A stretch of DNA of 64,000 bases from SIAQ01 sp963767835 (GTDB lineage: Bacteria; Planctomycetota; Planctomycetia; Gemmatales; Gemmataceae). The translations under genes were made by a program, and so were the position numbers. The stretch lies in the NCBI GenBank assembly GCA_963767835.1, contig CAVYFY010000025.1, positions 124,001-188,000 on the forward strand, written 5' to 3'. Numbering within the stretch: position 1 is the first letter of the stretch; each line of letters opens with the position of its first letter. Positions 35,469-44,352 of the stretch are shown here, piece after piece. The notes under the pieces were generated by a model. It was not told where the DNA came from. It made no database searches and saw only the letters and a list, made by a program, of their open reading frames with translations.

Positions 35469-36239
35469 ATGAATCGATTCTTCTGCATTTGCTGTTTGCT
35501 AATCGTGGCGGCGCCGATTGCCGGCCAGGATATTCCGCTGTCGAAGATTCTTGTTGAGAAGGAAGGCTGGCGCGTAGTGGCCAAGGTGCCAATACCGGCC
35601 GACTGTCTGTTCGCTCGCGCGGACGGCTCCATCATGATTTACAACACCAAGCTCATCGCAACGATCGACGTCGCGGGCAAGTTGACGTCCGACGGCGACG
35701 AAAGCGACTTCGGAAACAATGCCATCGTGGCCGTGAAAAGAACCGACCGTAACCATTTTTATAGTGTGGATGGCCAGAAACAGGTGATTTTCGCGGGGGC
35801 CGCAAAGAGGGACACACGGCTCAAACTCGATGGGCTCACCGCCCCCAGTTGCCTCACCCTCTGGCCCGATGAAGGCCATCTCGTCATCGGTGAATCCGAT
35901 GGCGCCTACCTCTGGGCCGTCCGCATCGAGAAAGACGGCAGCTTCGGCCCCGGCGATCGCTACTACTCGCTTCGCACCAAGCCCGGCGAGAAGATGCACG
36001 TCAGCGCCATGACGATGGACGCGGGTTATCTGCTTTACGCTTGCACGCCGCTCGGCATTCAGGTCTTCGATCCGACCGGCCGGCTCAGCGGCGTCGTCGC
36101 GGCGCCCTCGAAGGAGCCGATGACGGCGATCGCCATCGGCGGGGCAAACGCGGATGAGCTTTTCGTCGCGGCGGGCGGCGAGATTTATGCCCGTAAGATT
36201 CAGGGCAAGGCGAGTTACACGCTCAAGAAGAGCAAGTGA
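35469..36239 (+). CDS. Secreted beta-propeller protein (SMP-30/NHL-like)
   Basis: 256-residue exported protein. ATG 35469 is preceded by GGAGG and gives signal MNRFFCICCLLIVAAPIAG. The mature part is a run of beta-strands resembling SMP-30/gluconolactonase or NHL propellers: DGSIMIYNTKLIATID, NHFYSVDGQKQVIF, LTLWPDEGHLVIGESDGAYL, LYACTPLGIQVFDPTGRL and ADELFVAAGGEIYARK. The esterase gene lies directly upstream on the same strand, so the two may act on the same polymer. Propeller assignment is by pattern; enzymatic residues are not clear. Confidence 0.7.
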   Translation: MNRFFCICCLLIVAAPIAGQDIPLSKILVEKEGWRVVAKVPIPADCLFARADGSIMIYNTKLIATIDVAGKLTSDGDESDFGNNAIVAVKRTDRNHFYSVDGQKQVIFAGAAKRDTRLKLDGLTAPSCLTLWPDEGHLVIGESDGAYLWAVRIEKDGSFGPGDRYYSLRTKPGEKMHVSAMTMDAGYLLYACTPLGIQVFDPTGRLSGVVAAPSKEPMTAIAIGGANADELFVAAGGEIYARKIQGKASYTLKKSK

Positions 36240-36243
36240 TCGC

Positions 36244-37254
36244 TCAATTCCCTTTCTGTGCCGCTTTGACTTCGTAGGATCCGGACGATTGCGGGCTGTA
36301 AGGGCTGGGGTTGATCTGCAGGTACAATTTCCCGTCTTGCGTGGGCGTGCCCTCGTAGCGTTCGCCGATGATGAAGGTGTCGCCGTTTTCGCCGATCTTG
36401 CCGATGAGCAGGCCGCCGGAGTTTTTCGCGACGCCCTTCGCGCCCTTGAAACCGCCGGGCGCTGCCCTGCCATAGCCGTTCGGGCCGGACATCATCTGGC
36501 CCGGGTCGTCGGGGGCCAGATCGACCAGTCCCTTGGCGGTGATGACGATCGCGGAATGGCCGTCCACCTGGAAATTCGTCGGCAGCCATTGGCCTCGCAC
36601 TGCATATTTGGCCGCGTCAATCGTCACGTCCACATCGACGCCGGTAACCGACGCGGCGCGCATCGTCCGCATGTCGGCAAGGCTCAGCTCGACCGTGCCG
36701 AAATAGTCGGCCTTGGCCTTGATGCTCGGCGTCAAGATGCGGCCGACGATTGGGAAGGTCGGCGTGATTACGCGGTCGTCCACGATGATCTTCAAATCTT
36801 TCTTGGGATGCTTCGCTTGCAGCTTTTGCACTACGCTTTTGGCCCGGTTGGCGATTTCCGCTTCTTTCACTCGTGATGCGGTGACCGCGGCGGAATAAGA
36901 GTAGGGCCCGAGCTCGACGAGGGCCACCGCCGCTTTTTCGCGTTCGCGGAAATCGCTGCTGCCCAGCTTCTTGATCGCCGCGTCAATCTTGGCGGCGTGC
37001 CCGTCCGGCAAATGCGAGCCGAACTCGATGGCGCGGACATCCTTGATCGGCACCGCCAGCTTGCCATACGGCGTCTCAACCTCCAGCTTTTCCGACTGGA
37101 TTTGCAGCCGCACGGTGCTGCCGTTGAGGAAGTGGATATCGACTTCGGCGCCTTTGGTTGGCGTCTCCTTCTTCGCATCCTTGCCGTCTTGACCCGAGGC
37201 GACGGTGAGAAGCAAGCCGAACAGAAAGACACCGACCAACATTTGGCGACGCAT
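36244..37254 (-). CDS. Secreted protein with LecA-like C-terminal domain
   Basis: 336-residue exported protein; ATG 37254 follows GGAG and gives MRRQMLVGVFLFGLLLTVAS. Residues 25-85 form a small beta domain (VDIHFLNGSTVRLQIQSEKL), then a helical region with a HEAT-like pair (SSDFREREKAAVALVELGPY), then a beta region. The C-terminal 110 residues resemble the PA-IL/LecA galactose-binding jelly roll: GGLLIGKIGENGDTFIIGER and GKLYLQINPSPYSPQSSGSY. Ca2+-dependent sugar binding is possible but not provable. The gene is convergent with the propeller protein gene, leaving 4 bp between. Confidence 0.75.
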   Translation of the reverse strand: MRRQMLVGVFLFGLLLTVASGQDGKDAKKETPTKGAEVDIHFLNGSTVRLQIQSEKLEVETPYGKLAVPIKDVRAIEFGSHLPDGHAAKIDAAIKKLGSSDFREREKAAVALVELGPYSYSAAVTASRVKEAEIANRAKSVVQKLQAKHPKKDLKIIVDDRVITPTFPIVGRILTPSIKAKADYFGTVELSLADMRTMRAASVTGVDVDVTIDAAKYAVRGQWLPTNFQVDGHSAIVITAKGLVDLAPDDPGQMMSGPNGYGRAAPGGFKGAKGVAKNSGGLLIGKIGENGDTFIIGERYEGTPTQDGKLYLQINPSPYSPQSSGSYEVKAAQKGN

Positions 37255-37407
37255 GGGAATCTCCGGCACAAAAGGGGAATAAGTGTTCTTTGAATGTAAC
37301 AACGGATTGCCCGATTGCCAACAAAAATCGCGGGAAAAAATCGGGGCAAGAGGTAGAATGAAATCTGGAGGGCACGCGCATCGGAGCACGACTGATCGAG
37401 GATGCAA

Positions 37408-37635
37408 ATGAAGAAAAAGACCGATTTCACCGTTTCCGATGGCGATCTGGTTCTTCACCTGGAAATTGCCGAGGAGGGGGGCTACATCGTAACCTCGCCT
37501 TTTGAACCGGAATTAATCACGGAAGCAGAATCTCTGGAAGACGCGTTCGACATGGCCCGTGACGCAATCAAGGCCCTGCGAGCCTCTCGGGCCAAGCTTC
37601 ACCGCAAGCTAGCCCTAGCCAATGGTGGCATGTGA
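37408..37635 (+). CDS. hicB: HicB-like antitoxin
   Basis: 75-residue protein matching the partial RNase H fold of HicB antitoxins: TDFTVSDGDLVLHLEIAEEG, YIVTSPFEPELITEAESLED and AFDMARDAIKAL. The ATG at 37408 is preferred to 37402 because GAGG (37398-37401) then has 6-nt spacing. No DNA-binding helix-turn-helix or ribbon-helix-helix tail is visible after the RNase H-like part; the C-terminus is a short basic helix. It overlaps the HicA start by four bases (GTGA), so translation is coupled. Confidence 0.75.
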   Translation: MKKKTDFTVSDGDLVLHLEIAEEGGYIVTSPFEPELITEAESLEDAFDMARDAIKALRASRAKLHRKLALANGGM

Positions 37636-37826
37636 GCCGCCGTGCTTTGGAAGCTCATCTTACCAAGAACGGCTGTTTTTTTCATCACTACGGCGGGCGC
37701 CATGACATCTGGATGAATTCGCTGACGCTCGCTCAGTCTCCAGTTCCGCGTCACACGAAGATCAAGCGTGGAACTGTGCGCGGAATCTGCCGTCGATTAG
37801 GTGTCCCACCGCCGCCCGGCTTCTAG
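37632..37826 (+). CDS. hicA: HicA-like mRNA interferase toxin
   Basis: 64-residue double-stranded-RNA-binding-fold toxin that cleaves mRNA when free of HicB. Start GTG 37632 overlaps the hicB stop. The HicA signature is LEAHLTKNGCFFHHYGGRHD with the catalytic His in GGRHDIW, then VPRHTKIKRGTVRGICRRLG. The order is antitoxin first, the reverse of the common hicAB arrangement. The stop is 6 bp from the end of the convergent transporter gene. Confidence 0.8.
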   Translation: MSRRALEAHLTKNGCFFHHYGGRHDIWMNSLTLAQSPVPRHTKIKRGTVRGICRRLGVPPPPGF

Positions 37827-37832
37827 CGAAGC

Positions 37833-40106
37833 TCAATGCTGTTCCGTTCCAGCGATGTCGTCGTGCTCGTGAATCCAGACGCCCAGCGCCGCAATCGCTC
37901 GCCGGCATTCCTCGACCATGCTCGCCCCCTCCATTGGCGCCACGATTTCCCCGAACACCACGCGGATGCGCTGCGGCTTGGCCGAGGGATCGGTATCGAG
38001 TGAACCGCAATAGACCGGCAACAGCGGAGCGCCGGTCTCGTGCCGCAATTCATTGACCAGCGCTGCGATGGCGTCGGCGTATTCGGCATGCTCCAGGCTG
38101 ATGGCGAGCAAATGGCCGTTGCGCAACGTGCGCAGCGCTTCCTGCTTGGCGTCGAGCCAGGACGCCCGCCCATCCCCAGGTCGAACGATGATGAGATTGA
38201 ATCGCTTGGCGAGCGTCCGCAACAGGGCGCCGTCTTGCAGCGACTTGTCGTCTTCGATGAGGATGACCTTGGTGGTGCGATCCGTTGCCGACACCATTTC
38301 CAGACAGCCGATCATGTCCTTGCAATTGGTGGCGAGGATGACGGGGCCTTCGGTGGGGAGGTTCTGCATGCCGACCGCCTTGAGGCGAATCTTGCCGAGC
38401 GATTCGAACCAGAACAGCGTGCGGACATAGAAATCGGGCAGCTTGCGGCGCAGGACGAAGAGGATGCCAATGGTCATCAGGGCGGCGCCCAGAAAGAGAT
38501 AGCTGGGCAGGAATTCGGTGTCATAAACCCTGCGCGGCTCGCGGCCGGGCTCGTCCTTGCGAATGAGGAAATGCTCGTGGTGATTCCTTATTTTGTAACT
38601 GCTGACAATGACTTTGTCCCCTTCCTGCGGTGTGCCGCTGAGGACATCGAAAAACTGGTCGTCGAATTCGACCACGCGCAATTCAACCGGTACGAGGTCG
38701 GGGTCTGCCTCGCCCACTTCCTTCGCATACTTCCGCTCCTCTTCCTTGGCATGGTCTTTTTCTGGGTCCGGCTTTTGGGACTTGGAACGGAATTCCACGA
38801 CGTCACCGTTTTCCAGTTCAATGGCCACGCGCTTGATCCAGCCATGTTTATTCACCTCAACCGGCTCTTTGATCACACCGATTGCCGCAACGTCGTTCTT
38901 AACGCGCACGACCTGAACCGAGACCTCCGGCGTCACGCCGGTGAGCTGGCTGAGCCACACGAGGACAAAGAACAATGCCGAGGCGAGCATCGCGCCGGTG
39001 ACGTTGATGAAGTTGCTGGTGGCGACGAGCTCCCCCTTGCTCTTTTTCGGCGCGCGCTGCTGCAACAGCGTGTAGAGCGGCACCATGTAGAAACCGCTGA
39101 AGAAGCCGATGATAATAAGGGCGATCACCAGCAGCCAGGTGACTTCGAGAGAAACGGCAGCGATGATGAGGGCGACAATCATGCCGACGCAACCGAGCGG
39201 AACGAGGCCCAGTTCGACCTTGCCGCCGGAAAGGTAGCCGGCCAGCGGGCTGCCCAGGCCAACGCCGAGCGCCACGGTGGCGACGATCAGGCTGGTGGTT
39301 TTTTCGTCCCAGCGCGGATCGCGCGATTCGCCGTGCATGTACATCGACGCCCGCATGTAGGAAACCATGAAGACGAAGAACGCGATCCCCAGGACCGCCA
39401 GCGCCAACGGCCGCGAGCGGAACATGATGCGCAGGTTCTCGATGAGCGGCTTGATCGGGTTCCAGGGGAACGGCCGATCGGGACTGGCGGCGGGGAGCCA
39501 AACGATCAAGAAGCTGGCGGCAGCGCCGATCAGCGATAGTGTCAGCAAGATCACGCCGATCCAGATTTCATTGGCGCGGAACCAATCGAACAGCAAGCCG
39601 CCGGCGACAGTGCCGAGGATGCTGGCGAGGAAGGTCGTCGATTCGAGGATGCCATTGCCGCGCGAGAGGATGTGGGGGCGGAGCAATTCGGGCATGGCGC
39701 CGTATTTGGCCGGCGCGAAGAAGGCGGCGTGAGTGCCCATCATGAAAACGCACGACATCACGATCCAACCACCGACTTCGGGCTTGCCGAGGTTGGTGCC
39801 GAAATAGAAGCCGGCCATCAAGCACAGGGAAATGACGATCTCGGCGATTTTCCAAAAACGCAGCGTCATTGTCTTGGAGTAGCGGTCGGCGTAATAGCCG
39901 GCGAAAACGCAAAAGATCGCCCAGGGAGCATAGAACAGCACCGGCATCAGGGTGATCGCGGTTGCTTGCGACATGATCTTCGTGTGCATCGCGTAGAACA
40001 TCGCCGAAGCGTGGATCGCCTGATCATTGAAGCCGGCCAAAAACTGCGCGACGATCAAACCAACAAACGTGCGATTCGTGAGGTTCTCGGCAGGCTGATA
40101 CGACAT
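37833..40106 (-). CDS. LplT-type MFS transporter fused to acyltransferase-like domain
   Basis: 757-residue membrane protein. Residues 1-400 are a 12-helix MFS transporter of the LplT (lysophospholipid flippase) type: NRTFVGLIVAQFLAGFNDQA, FAPAKYGAMPELLRP and ILGTVAGGLLFDWFR. Residues 400-540 are a soluble insert with beta-strands and a charged helix. After a helix (SYLFLGAALMTIGILFVLRR) comes a PlsC-like acyltransferase domain (about residues 575-745) in which the canonical HX4D motif is replaced by TNCKDMIGCL. This reverses the acyltransferase-LplT order of some Aas-type enzymes. Lysophospholipid import is inferred; acyl transfer is doubtful. Confidence 0.8.
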   Translation of the reverse strand: MSYQPAENLTNRTFVGLIVAQFLAGFNDQAIHASAMFYAMHTKIMSQATAITLMPVLFYAPWAIFCVFAGYYADRYSKTMTLRFWKIAEIVISLCLMAGFYFGTNLGKPEVGGWIVMSCVFMMGTHAAFFAPAKYGAMPELLRPHILSRGNGILESTTFLASILGTVAGGLLFDWFRANEIWIGVILLTLSLIGAAASFLIVWLPAASPDRPFPWNPIKPLIENLRIMFRSRPLALAVLGIAFFVFMVSYMRASMYMHGESRDPRWDEKTTSLIVATVALGVGLGSPLAGYLSGGKVELGLVPLGCVGMIVALIIAAVSLEVTWLLVIALIIIGFFSGFYMVPLYTLLQQRAPKKSKGELVATSNFINVTGAMLASALFFVLVWLSQLTGVTPEVSVQVVRVKNDVAAIGVIKEPVEVNKHGWIKRVAIELENGDVVEFRSKSQKPDPEKDHAKEEERKYAKEVGEADPDLVPVELRVVEFDDQFFDVLSGTPQEGDKVIVSSYKIRNHHEHFLIRKDEPGREPRRVYDTEFLPSYLFLGAALMTIGILFVLRRKLPDFYVRTLFWFESLGKIRLKAVGMQNLPTEGPVILATNCKDMIGCLEMVSATDRTTKVILIEDDKSLQDGALLRTLAKRFNLIIVRPGDGRASWLDAKQEALRTLRNGHLLAISLEHAEYADAIAALVNELRHETGAPLLPVYCGSLDTDPSAKPQRIRVVFGEIVAPMEGASMVEECRRAIAALGVWIHEHDDIAGTEQH

Positions 40107-40229
40107 GGGGAATCCAATTCGGCAATCCTGCCGATACGGCGGCTGAGGTAAGCTATCCGAATTTTATACGCGACGGCCCTGTAATCTGCCAGGCCGTACG
40201 CTCATTGGGACGTTCCGTATAACAGCCGA

Positions 40230-41096
40230 ATGGCCACCGTCGAAACCATCACCGCGCTGCCGAGCCTGCCGCCGCGGCCCGCCGACAGCAACAAGGGCAG
40301 CTTCGGGCGCATCCTGATCGTCGCTGGAAGTCGAGGGATGTCGGGGGCGGCGGTGCTGTGCGCGTCGTCGGCGTTGCGCGGCGGGGCTGGTCTGGTCAAA
40401 GCCGCCGTGCCTGCCGAGATTCTCCCGATCGTGGCCGGGGGGCAACCGTGCTGCATAACCGCCGCGCTGCCGCACGACGCCGACGGGCGCATATCGGCGC
40501 AAGCGCTGCCGTTGTTACTGAGCCTGGCCGAGGCGCACGATGTCGTCGCGGTTGGGCCGGGTCTGGATCGCAGCGCGGAATTGACGGGACTCCTGGCCGA
40601 GCTGGTCGCGAATATCGCCCGGCCCATGGTGATCGACGCCGACGGCTTGAACGCCTTTGCCGGCCAACCCGCGAAATTGCACGGACGGACGGCGCCGCGC
40701 ATCATCACGCCGCATCCCGGCGAATTCGCCCGGCTCTTGCAAACGGATGTCAAAACGGTGCAAGCGCAACGCCGCGACTTGGCGGTCGAGTTCGCGCTCA
40801 AGCAGAATTTGATCGTCGTCTTGAAAGGGCATGGCACGATTGTCACGGATGGCCGACGCGTTTTTGTCAACACGACCGGCAACCCCGGCATGGCGACCGG
40901 CGGCACGGGGGACGTGCTCACCGGCTTGATCGCCGCCCTGCTCGGCCAGCATCTGGCTCCCTTCGAGGCCGCTCAGCTCGGCGTTTTCGTGCACGGCCTG
41001 GCCGGCGACCTGGCGCGCGACCAGATCGGCGAAGTCAGCCTGATCGCCACGGACTTGCTCGATTTCCTGCCGCCGGCGTTGCGGCGAGAAATCTAG
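40230..41096 (+). CDS. nnrD: ADP-dependent NAD(P)H-hydrate dehydratase
   Basis: Repairs damaged NAD(P)HX back to NAD(P)H using ADP. 288 residues of the ribokinase-like CARKD family. Motifs include SFGRILIVAGSRGMSGAAVL, VAVGPGLD, VIDADGLNAFA, RIITPHPGEFARLLQ, LKGHGTIV and the anion-hole/catalytic GMATGGTGDVLTGLIAALLG. The fused epimerase half (NnrE) found in many bacteria is absent. ATG 40230 gives MATVETITALPSL. It stands alone, followed by the cyanophycinase-like gene on the same strand 48 bp later. Confidence 0.95.
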   Translation: MATVETITALPSLPPRPADSNKGSFGRILIVAGSRGMSGAAVLCASSALRGGAGLVKAAVPAEILPIVAGGQPCCITAALPHDADGRISAQALPLLLSLAEAHDVVAVGPGLDRSAELTGLLAELVANIARPMVIDADGLNAFAGQPAKLHGRTAPRIITPHPGEFARLLQTDVKTVQAQRRDLAVEFALKQNLIVVLKGHGTIVTDGRRVFVNTTGNPGMATGGTGDVLTGLIAALLGQHLAPFEAAQLGVFVHGLAGDLARDQIGEVSLIATDLLDFLPPALRREI

Positions 41097-41144
41097 ACTT
41101 ACGCAACCTCGTTCCTACGCTGCCGGACACCTGAGGGTAAATCG

Positions 41145-42649
41145 ATGACGAATCACATCAAACATCCGCTTCGGGCGTTTTTGTTCCTTCTCTTCGCCCT
41201 GCCGCTTCATGTGTCGGCGCAACGCCGCGCATCGACCCGGCTGGCGTTCCGGGAGCGTTGCTGATTTGCGGCGGCGGCGATGTCGCGGAGGCGGCGTTGG
41301 ATCGCTTCATCGATCTCGCGGGCGGCGCCAAGGCGAAGGTTGCCGTTGTCGATGTCAACGATCTTGCGACCGCCAAGTCGGTGCGCGAGGGATTGGCTCG
41401 AATCGCGAAGAAATGGGAAGCCGCCGAGCCTAAGCTGATCGCGTGGCCCGACGCCAAGGCTGTGCTGCCAGAACTCACGGGCGTGTGGCTGATCGCAACG
41501 CACGACCACCGCAAATGGCAAGATCGCAAGTCCCAGGACCAGCACGGCAACTACCTGGCCGTGCTCAAAAACCACGGCGTAATCGCGACCTCCGGCCAAT
41601 CCTCCGATATTCTCGGCGAGCGCGGCTTGAGTCTGCTGCCGGTGTTCGAGCTACGCCGGCGGCTGGACGCCGGCGTGGTTACCTTTTCGGTTGGCGAGGG
41701 CGCCGCCTTGCAGATCAAGGGACGCACCATGAGCGCGGTCGGTGAAGGAGCGAGCCTCCTGCAGTTGGCATCTAATGACGGGTCCGTGCGCACTGCGAAG
41801 TTGCAAGGCAAAAGACAGGAAGACCTGACGGCCTGGCTTCGCGCCGCTCGCGATTGGGCCGACGACTTCCCGCCCAAGACGCCCGAGCCGCCGGTGGTCG
41901 AAAATGGGACGCTCGTCATCGTCGGCGGCGGCGGGTTGCCGGACGGGTTATTCACGAAGTTCGTCGAGTATGCCGGCGGCGCAGGCAAGGCGAAGATCGT
42001 GATCTTTCCGACCGCGGCTGAGAATCCGCTGCCCAAGCGCGACGCCGTTGCCGCGGCATTCAAGAAAGCGGGGGCGGCCAAGGCAACTCTTCTTTACGGC
42101 CAAACGCAAGCCGAGGTCGAGAGCAAGGAATTTCTCGATACGCTGAAAGAAGCAACCGGCCTGTGGTTCGACGGCGGCCGGCAGTGGCGCTTCGTCGATT
42201 GCTACGAAAACACCAAGGCTCTCCCGTTCATGTTCGATGTCCTTAAGCGCGGCGGCACCATCGGCGGCACGTCGGCCGGCGCCACCATCCAGGGCGATTA
42301 CCTCTGCCGCGGCGGCGTCTTCAATAACTTCGACATCCGCTACGAAGGCTACGAACGCGGCCTCGGCTTCCTCAAAGGCGTCGCCATCGATCAGCACTTC
42401 TCCCAGCGCAAACGAAAAAGCGAGATGACCAGCCTGATGAAAATCTACCCGCAATACCTCGGCATCGGCCTCGACGAAGCCACCGCCATCGTCGTCAAAG
42501 GATCGGTCGCCGATGTCGTCGGCAAAGGCAAGGTCCACTTCTATGACGCGAAACGTAAGGTCGAGAAGGGGGAGCCCGATTACGAGGCGCTCTCGGCGGG
42601 CGGGCGGTACGATCTGAAGGAGCGCAAGGTGCTCGGCGCGGAGAAATAG
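41145..42649 (+). pseudogene. Exported cyanophycinase-like (S51) protein with two domains, one frameshift
   Basis: ATG 41145 (after TGAGGG) gives signal MTNHIKHPLRAFLFLLFALP. The frame shifts near 41220 and then reads through to 42649. Domain 1 (ALLICGGGDVAEAALDRFID onward, about 200 residues) resembles S51 peptidases, but its nucleophile region is VIATSGQSSDILGE. Domain 2 (TLVIVGGGGLPDGLFTKFVE onward) has the complete motif IGGTSAGATIQGDYL with catalytic Ser and the late GIGLDEATAIVV. Cyanophycinases cleave beta-Asp-Arg polymer; here the signal peptide suggests action outside the cell on a related peptide. Confidence 0.8.
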
Positions 42650-42675
42650 ACATCGCACACGCATGCAAATTCGAT

Positions 42676-42770
42676 GCTCGCTTGGCGGTTTCGCACGCAA
42701 TGCGCCTGGCGATGGCTGCATTAGCACCCGCGGCCGGCCGCTTCGACGTTTGCGAAATCGCCAAGCGAGC
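42676..42770. repeat. Hairpin of family 3
   Basis: Arms 42676-42695 (identical 20-mer to 28156-28175) and 42751-42770, one mismatch between arms, 55-nt loop. Lies after the cyanophycinase-like gene. Confidence 0.85.
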
Positions 42771-42817
42771 TTTGAATGCGCACGTCTGGGGACATTGGGT
42801 AGGCGAATCTCTTTGCC

Positions 42818-42847
42818 TTGACCGCTTTCGCCGGTTTGCGGTATATA
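42818..42847 (+). promoter_or_regulatory. Putative lptB promoter
   Basis: TTGACC (42818-42823), 18-nt spacer, TATATA (42842-42847), 30 bp before ATG 42878. GGAGG is also present 5-10 nt before the ATG. Confidence 0.65.
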
Positions 42848-42877
42848 CCCAATGGGCCATTGTCATGGAGGACGGTC

Positions 42878-44050
42878 ATGTCGCTACTCGAGGTCAAGGG
42901 GCTGGTGAAAATCTACGGCCGGCGCGCGGTGGTTAACGGCGTCGATTTCGAAGTCAATACCGGCGAGGTTGTCGGCTTGCTCGGGCCCAACGGCGCGGGC
43001 AAGACCACCAGCTTCCGCATGGCGACCGGGCAGCTCGTGCCCAACGACGGCACCGTTTGGTTCAAGGGGGAAAAGGTCAACCAGCTGGCGATGTACGAAC
43101 GCGCCCGGCTGGGCATGGGCTATTTGCCCCAAGAAATCAGCGTGTTCCGTAAGCTGAACGCGGAACAGAACATTTTGGCGATTCTGGAGATGGTTCCGAA
43201 ATCGCGAACCCTGGGCCGGCCGTTGACGCGCTCGGAGCGTTACGAGCGCATGGAAGGGGTGATCGAGCGGTTCGGGCTGAACAAGGTGCGCAAGACCGTG
43301 GCGGCCCGGCTCTCCGGCGGTGAAAAGCGCCGCCTGGAAATCGCCCGCTGCCTGGTATGCGAGCCGCTCCTGATCCTTATGGACGAGCCATTCACTGGCA
43401 TCGACCCGATCACCATCGCCGAGATTCGCCAAATCATTCTGGAGCTGCGCAATGAGGGCATCGGCATCCTCTTGACCGACCACAATGTGCATGAGGCACT
43501 CAAGATCACGACGCGCAGTTACCTGATCAAGGACGGCAAGGTGCGCACGCAAGGGACACCTGCGCAGATCGTGCGCGATCCGATCGCGATTGCCGAATAT
43601 CTGGGCCAGGGTTTCAGCGACAACAATTACCGGGCGCCGGACGAGGCGATTGAGCCCGTGCCGATTCCCGCGCCGCCGCCCCCGATGCCCGCGCCGGCGC
43701 CGGCGAAGAAGCCGACGGCCAAGACGCTTGAATTCCCGGGCACCGCCACACCTAAGGTCTCACCGGCGCAGATGATCCTCGAACAGGAAAAACTGCAAAA
43801 GCTGGTCGAAAGCCTGAAGACGGCCGAGCAGGCGAAGGCGGCCCAGGAAATCGTCAAGAAGGGTGCGGCGGCCGTCCCCGCGCTCTTGAACGCCCTGGAA
43901 CGCCGTGATCCGGAACTGCGGCAGGCGGCCGTCGAGGTTCTGCAAGCAATCCTCAACCATACGATCCCCTTCGACGCCTATGCCGTGGAAGCAACGCGCA
44001 AGCAGCAACTGGCGGCCCTGCGCGATCTGTTCGAACGCAAGGCGGGATAG
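42878..44050 (+). CDS. lptB: LptB-type ABC ATPase with proline-rich linker and HEAT-like tail
   Basis: 390-residue protein. ATG 42878 is preceded by GGAGG. Residues 1-245 match LptB, the ATPase that drives LPS extraction from the inner membrane: Walker A GLLGPNGAGKTTSFRM, LPQEISVFRKLNAEQNI, signature RLSGGEKRRLEIARCL, Walker B LILMDEPFTGIDP and H-loop LLTDHNVHEAL. Typical LptB ends near residue 240. Here a proline/alanine linker (residues 260-295) and a C-terminal helical domain with a HEAT-like repeat (AVPALLNALERRDPELRQAA) follow. Its likely partner, an LptF/G permease, is at 31338. Confidence 0.9.
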   Translation: MSLLEVKGLVKIYGRRAVVNGVDFEVNTGEVVGLLGPNGAGKTTSFRMATGQLVPNDGTVWFKGEKVNQLAMYERARLGMGYLPQEISVFRKLNAEQNILAILEMVPKSRTLGRPLTRSERYERMEGVIERFGLNKVRKTVAARLSGGEKRRLEIARCLVCEPLLILMDEPFTGIDPITIAEIRQIILELRNEGIGILLTDHNVHEALKITTRSYLIKDGKVRTQGTPAQIVRDPIAIAEYLGQGFSDNNYRAPDEAIEPVPIPAPPPPMPAPAPAKKPTAKTLEFPGTATPKVSPAQMILEQEKLQKLVESLKTAEQAKAAQEIVKKGAAAVPALLNALERRDPELRQAAVEVLQAILNHTIPFDAYAVEATRKQQLAALRDLFERKAG

Positions 44051-44107
44051 CGTCCGACCTCTCGCAATATCGCACTTTCCATACGCTAACCTCAGCGTCT
44101 AGCCCGT

Positions 44108-44269
44108 ATTATTCACCGCCGAGACCGGAGAGATCGCTGAGAAAATGCAACAATGGAATTACGATAATCGCGGACACCGAGGGCCGAGACCAACTTGCCG
44201 TTGGCTTTTTCGGCACAATTCCGGCCCTCTTCTATCTCTGCGTTCTTCGCGATCTCCGCGGTGAATAAT
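44108..44269. repeat. 12-bp inverted repeat in a 302-bp gene-free gap
   Basis: ATTATTCACCGC (44108-44119) and its complement (44258-44269) bracket most of the gap 44051-44352. No open frame of interest is seen there. The inner sequence also contains partly complementary stretches, so a long structured RNA or a decayed repeat is possible. Confidence 0.55.
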
Positions 44270-44352
44270 CTTGGTTACCCGGCGCGGTTGCGCGCCGCGG
44301 CTCGTTCGCAGCGGCGAGCAAGCGCACCGTCTATACGACCCGAGGAACATCC

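Noticed and set aside
37833..40106. Long plus-strand frame (about 500 codons) antisense to the MFS-acyltransferase gene
   Set aside because: It is a shadow of the coding strand in GC-rich DNA; it has no motifs, while the minus strand gives a clear LplT-type transporter.
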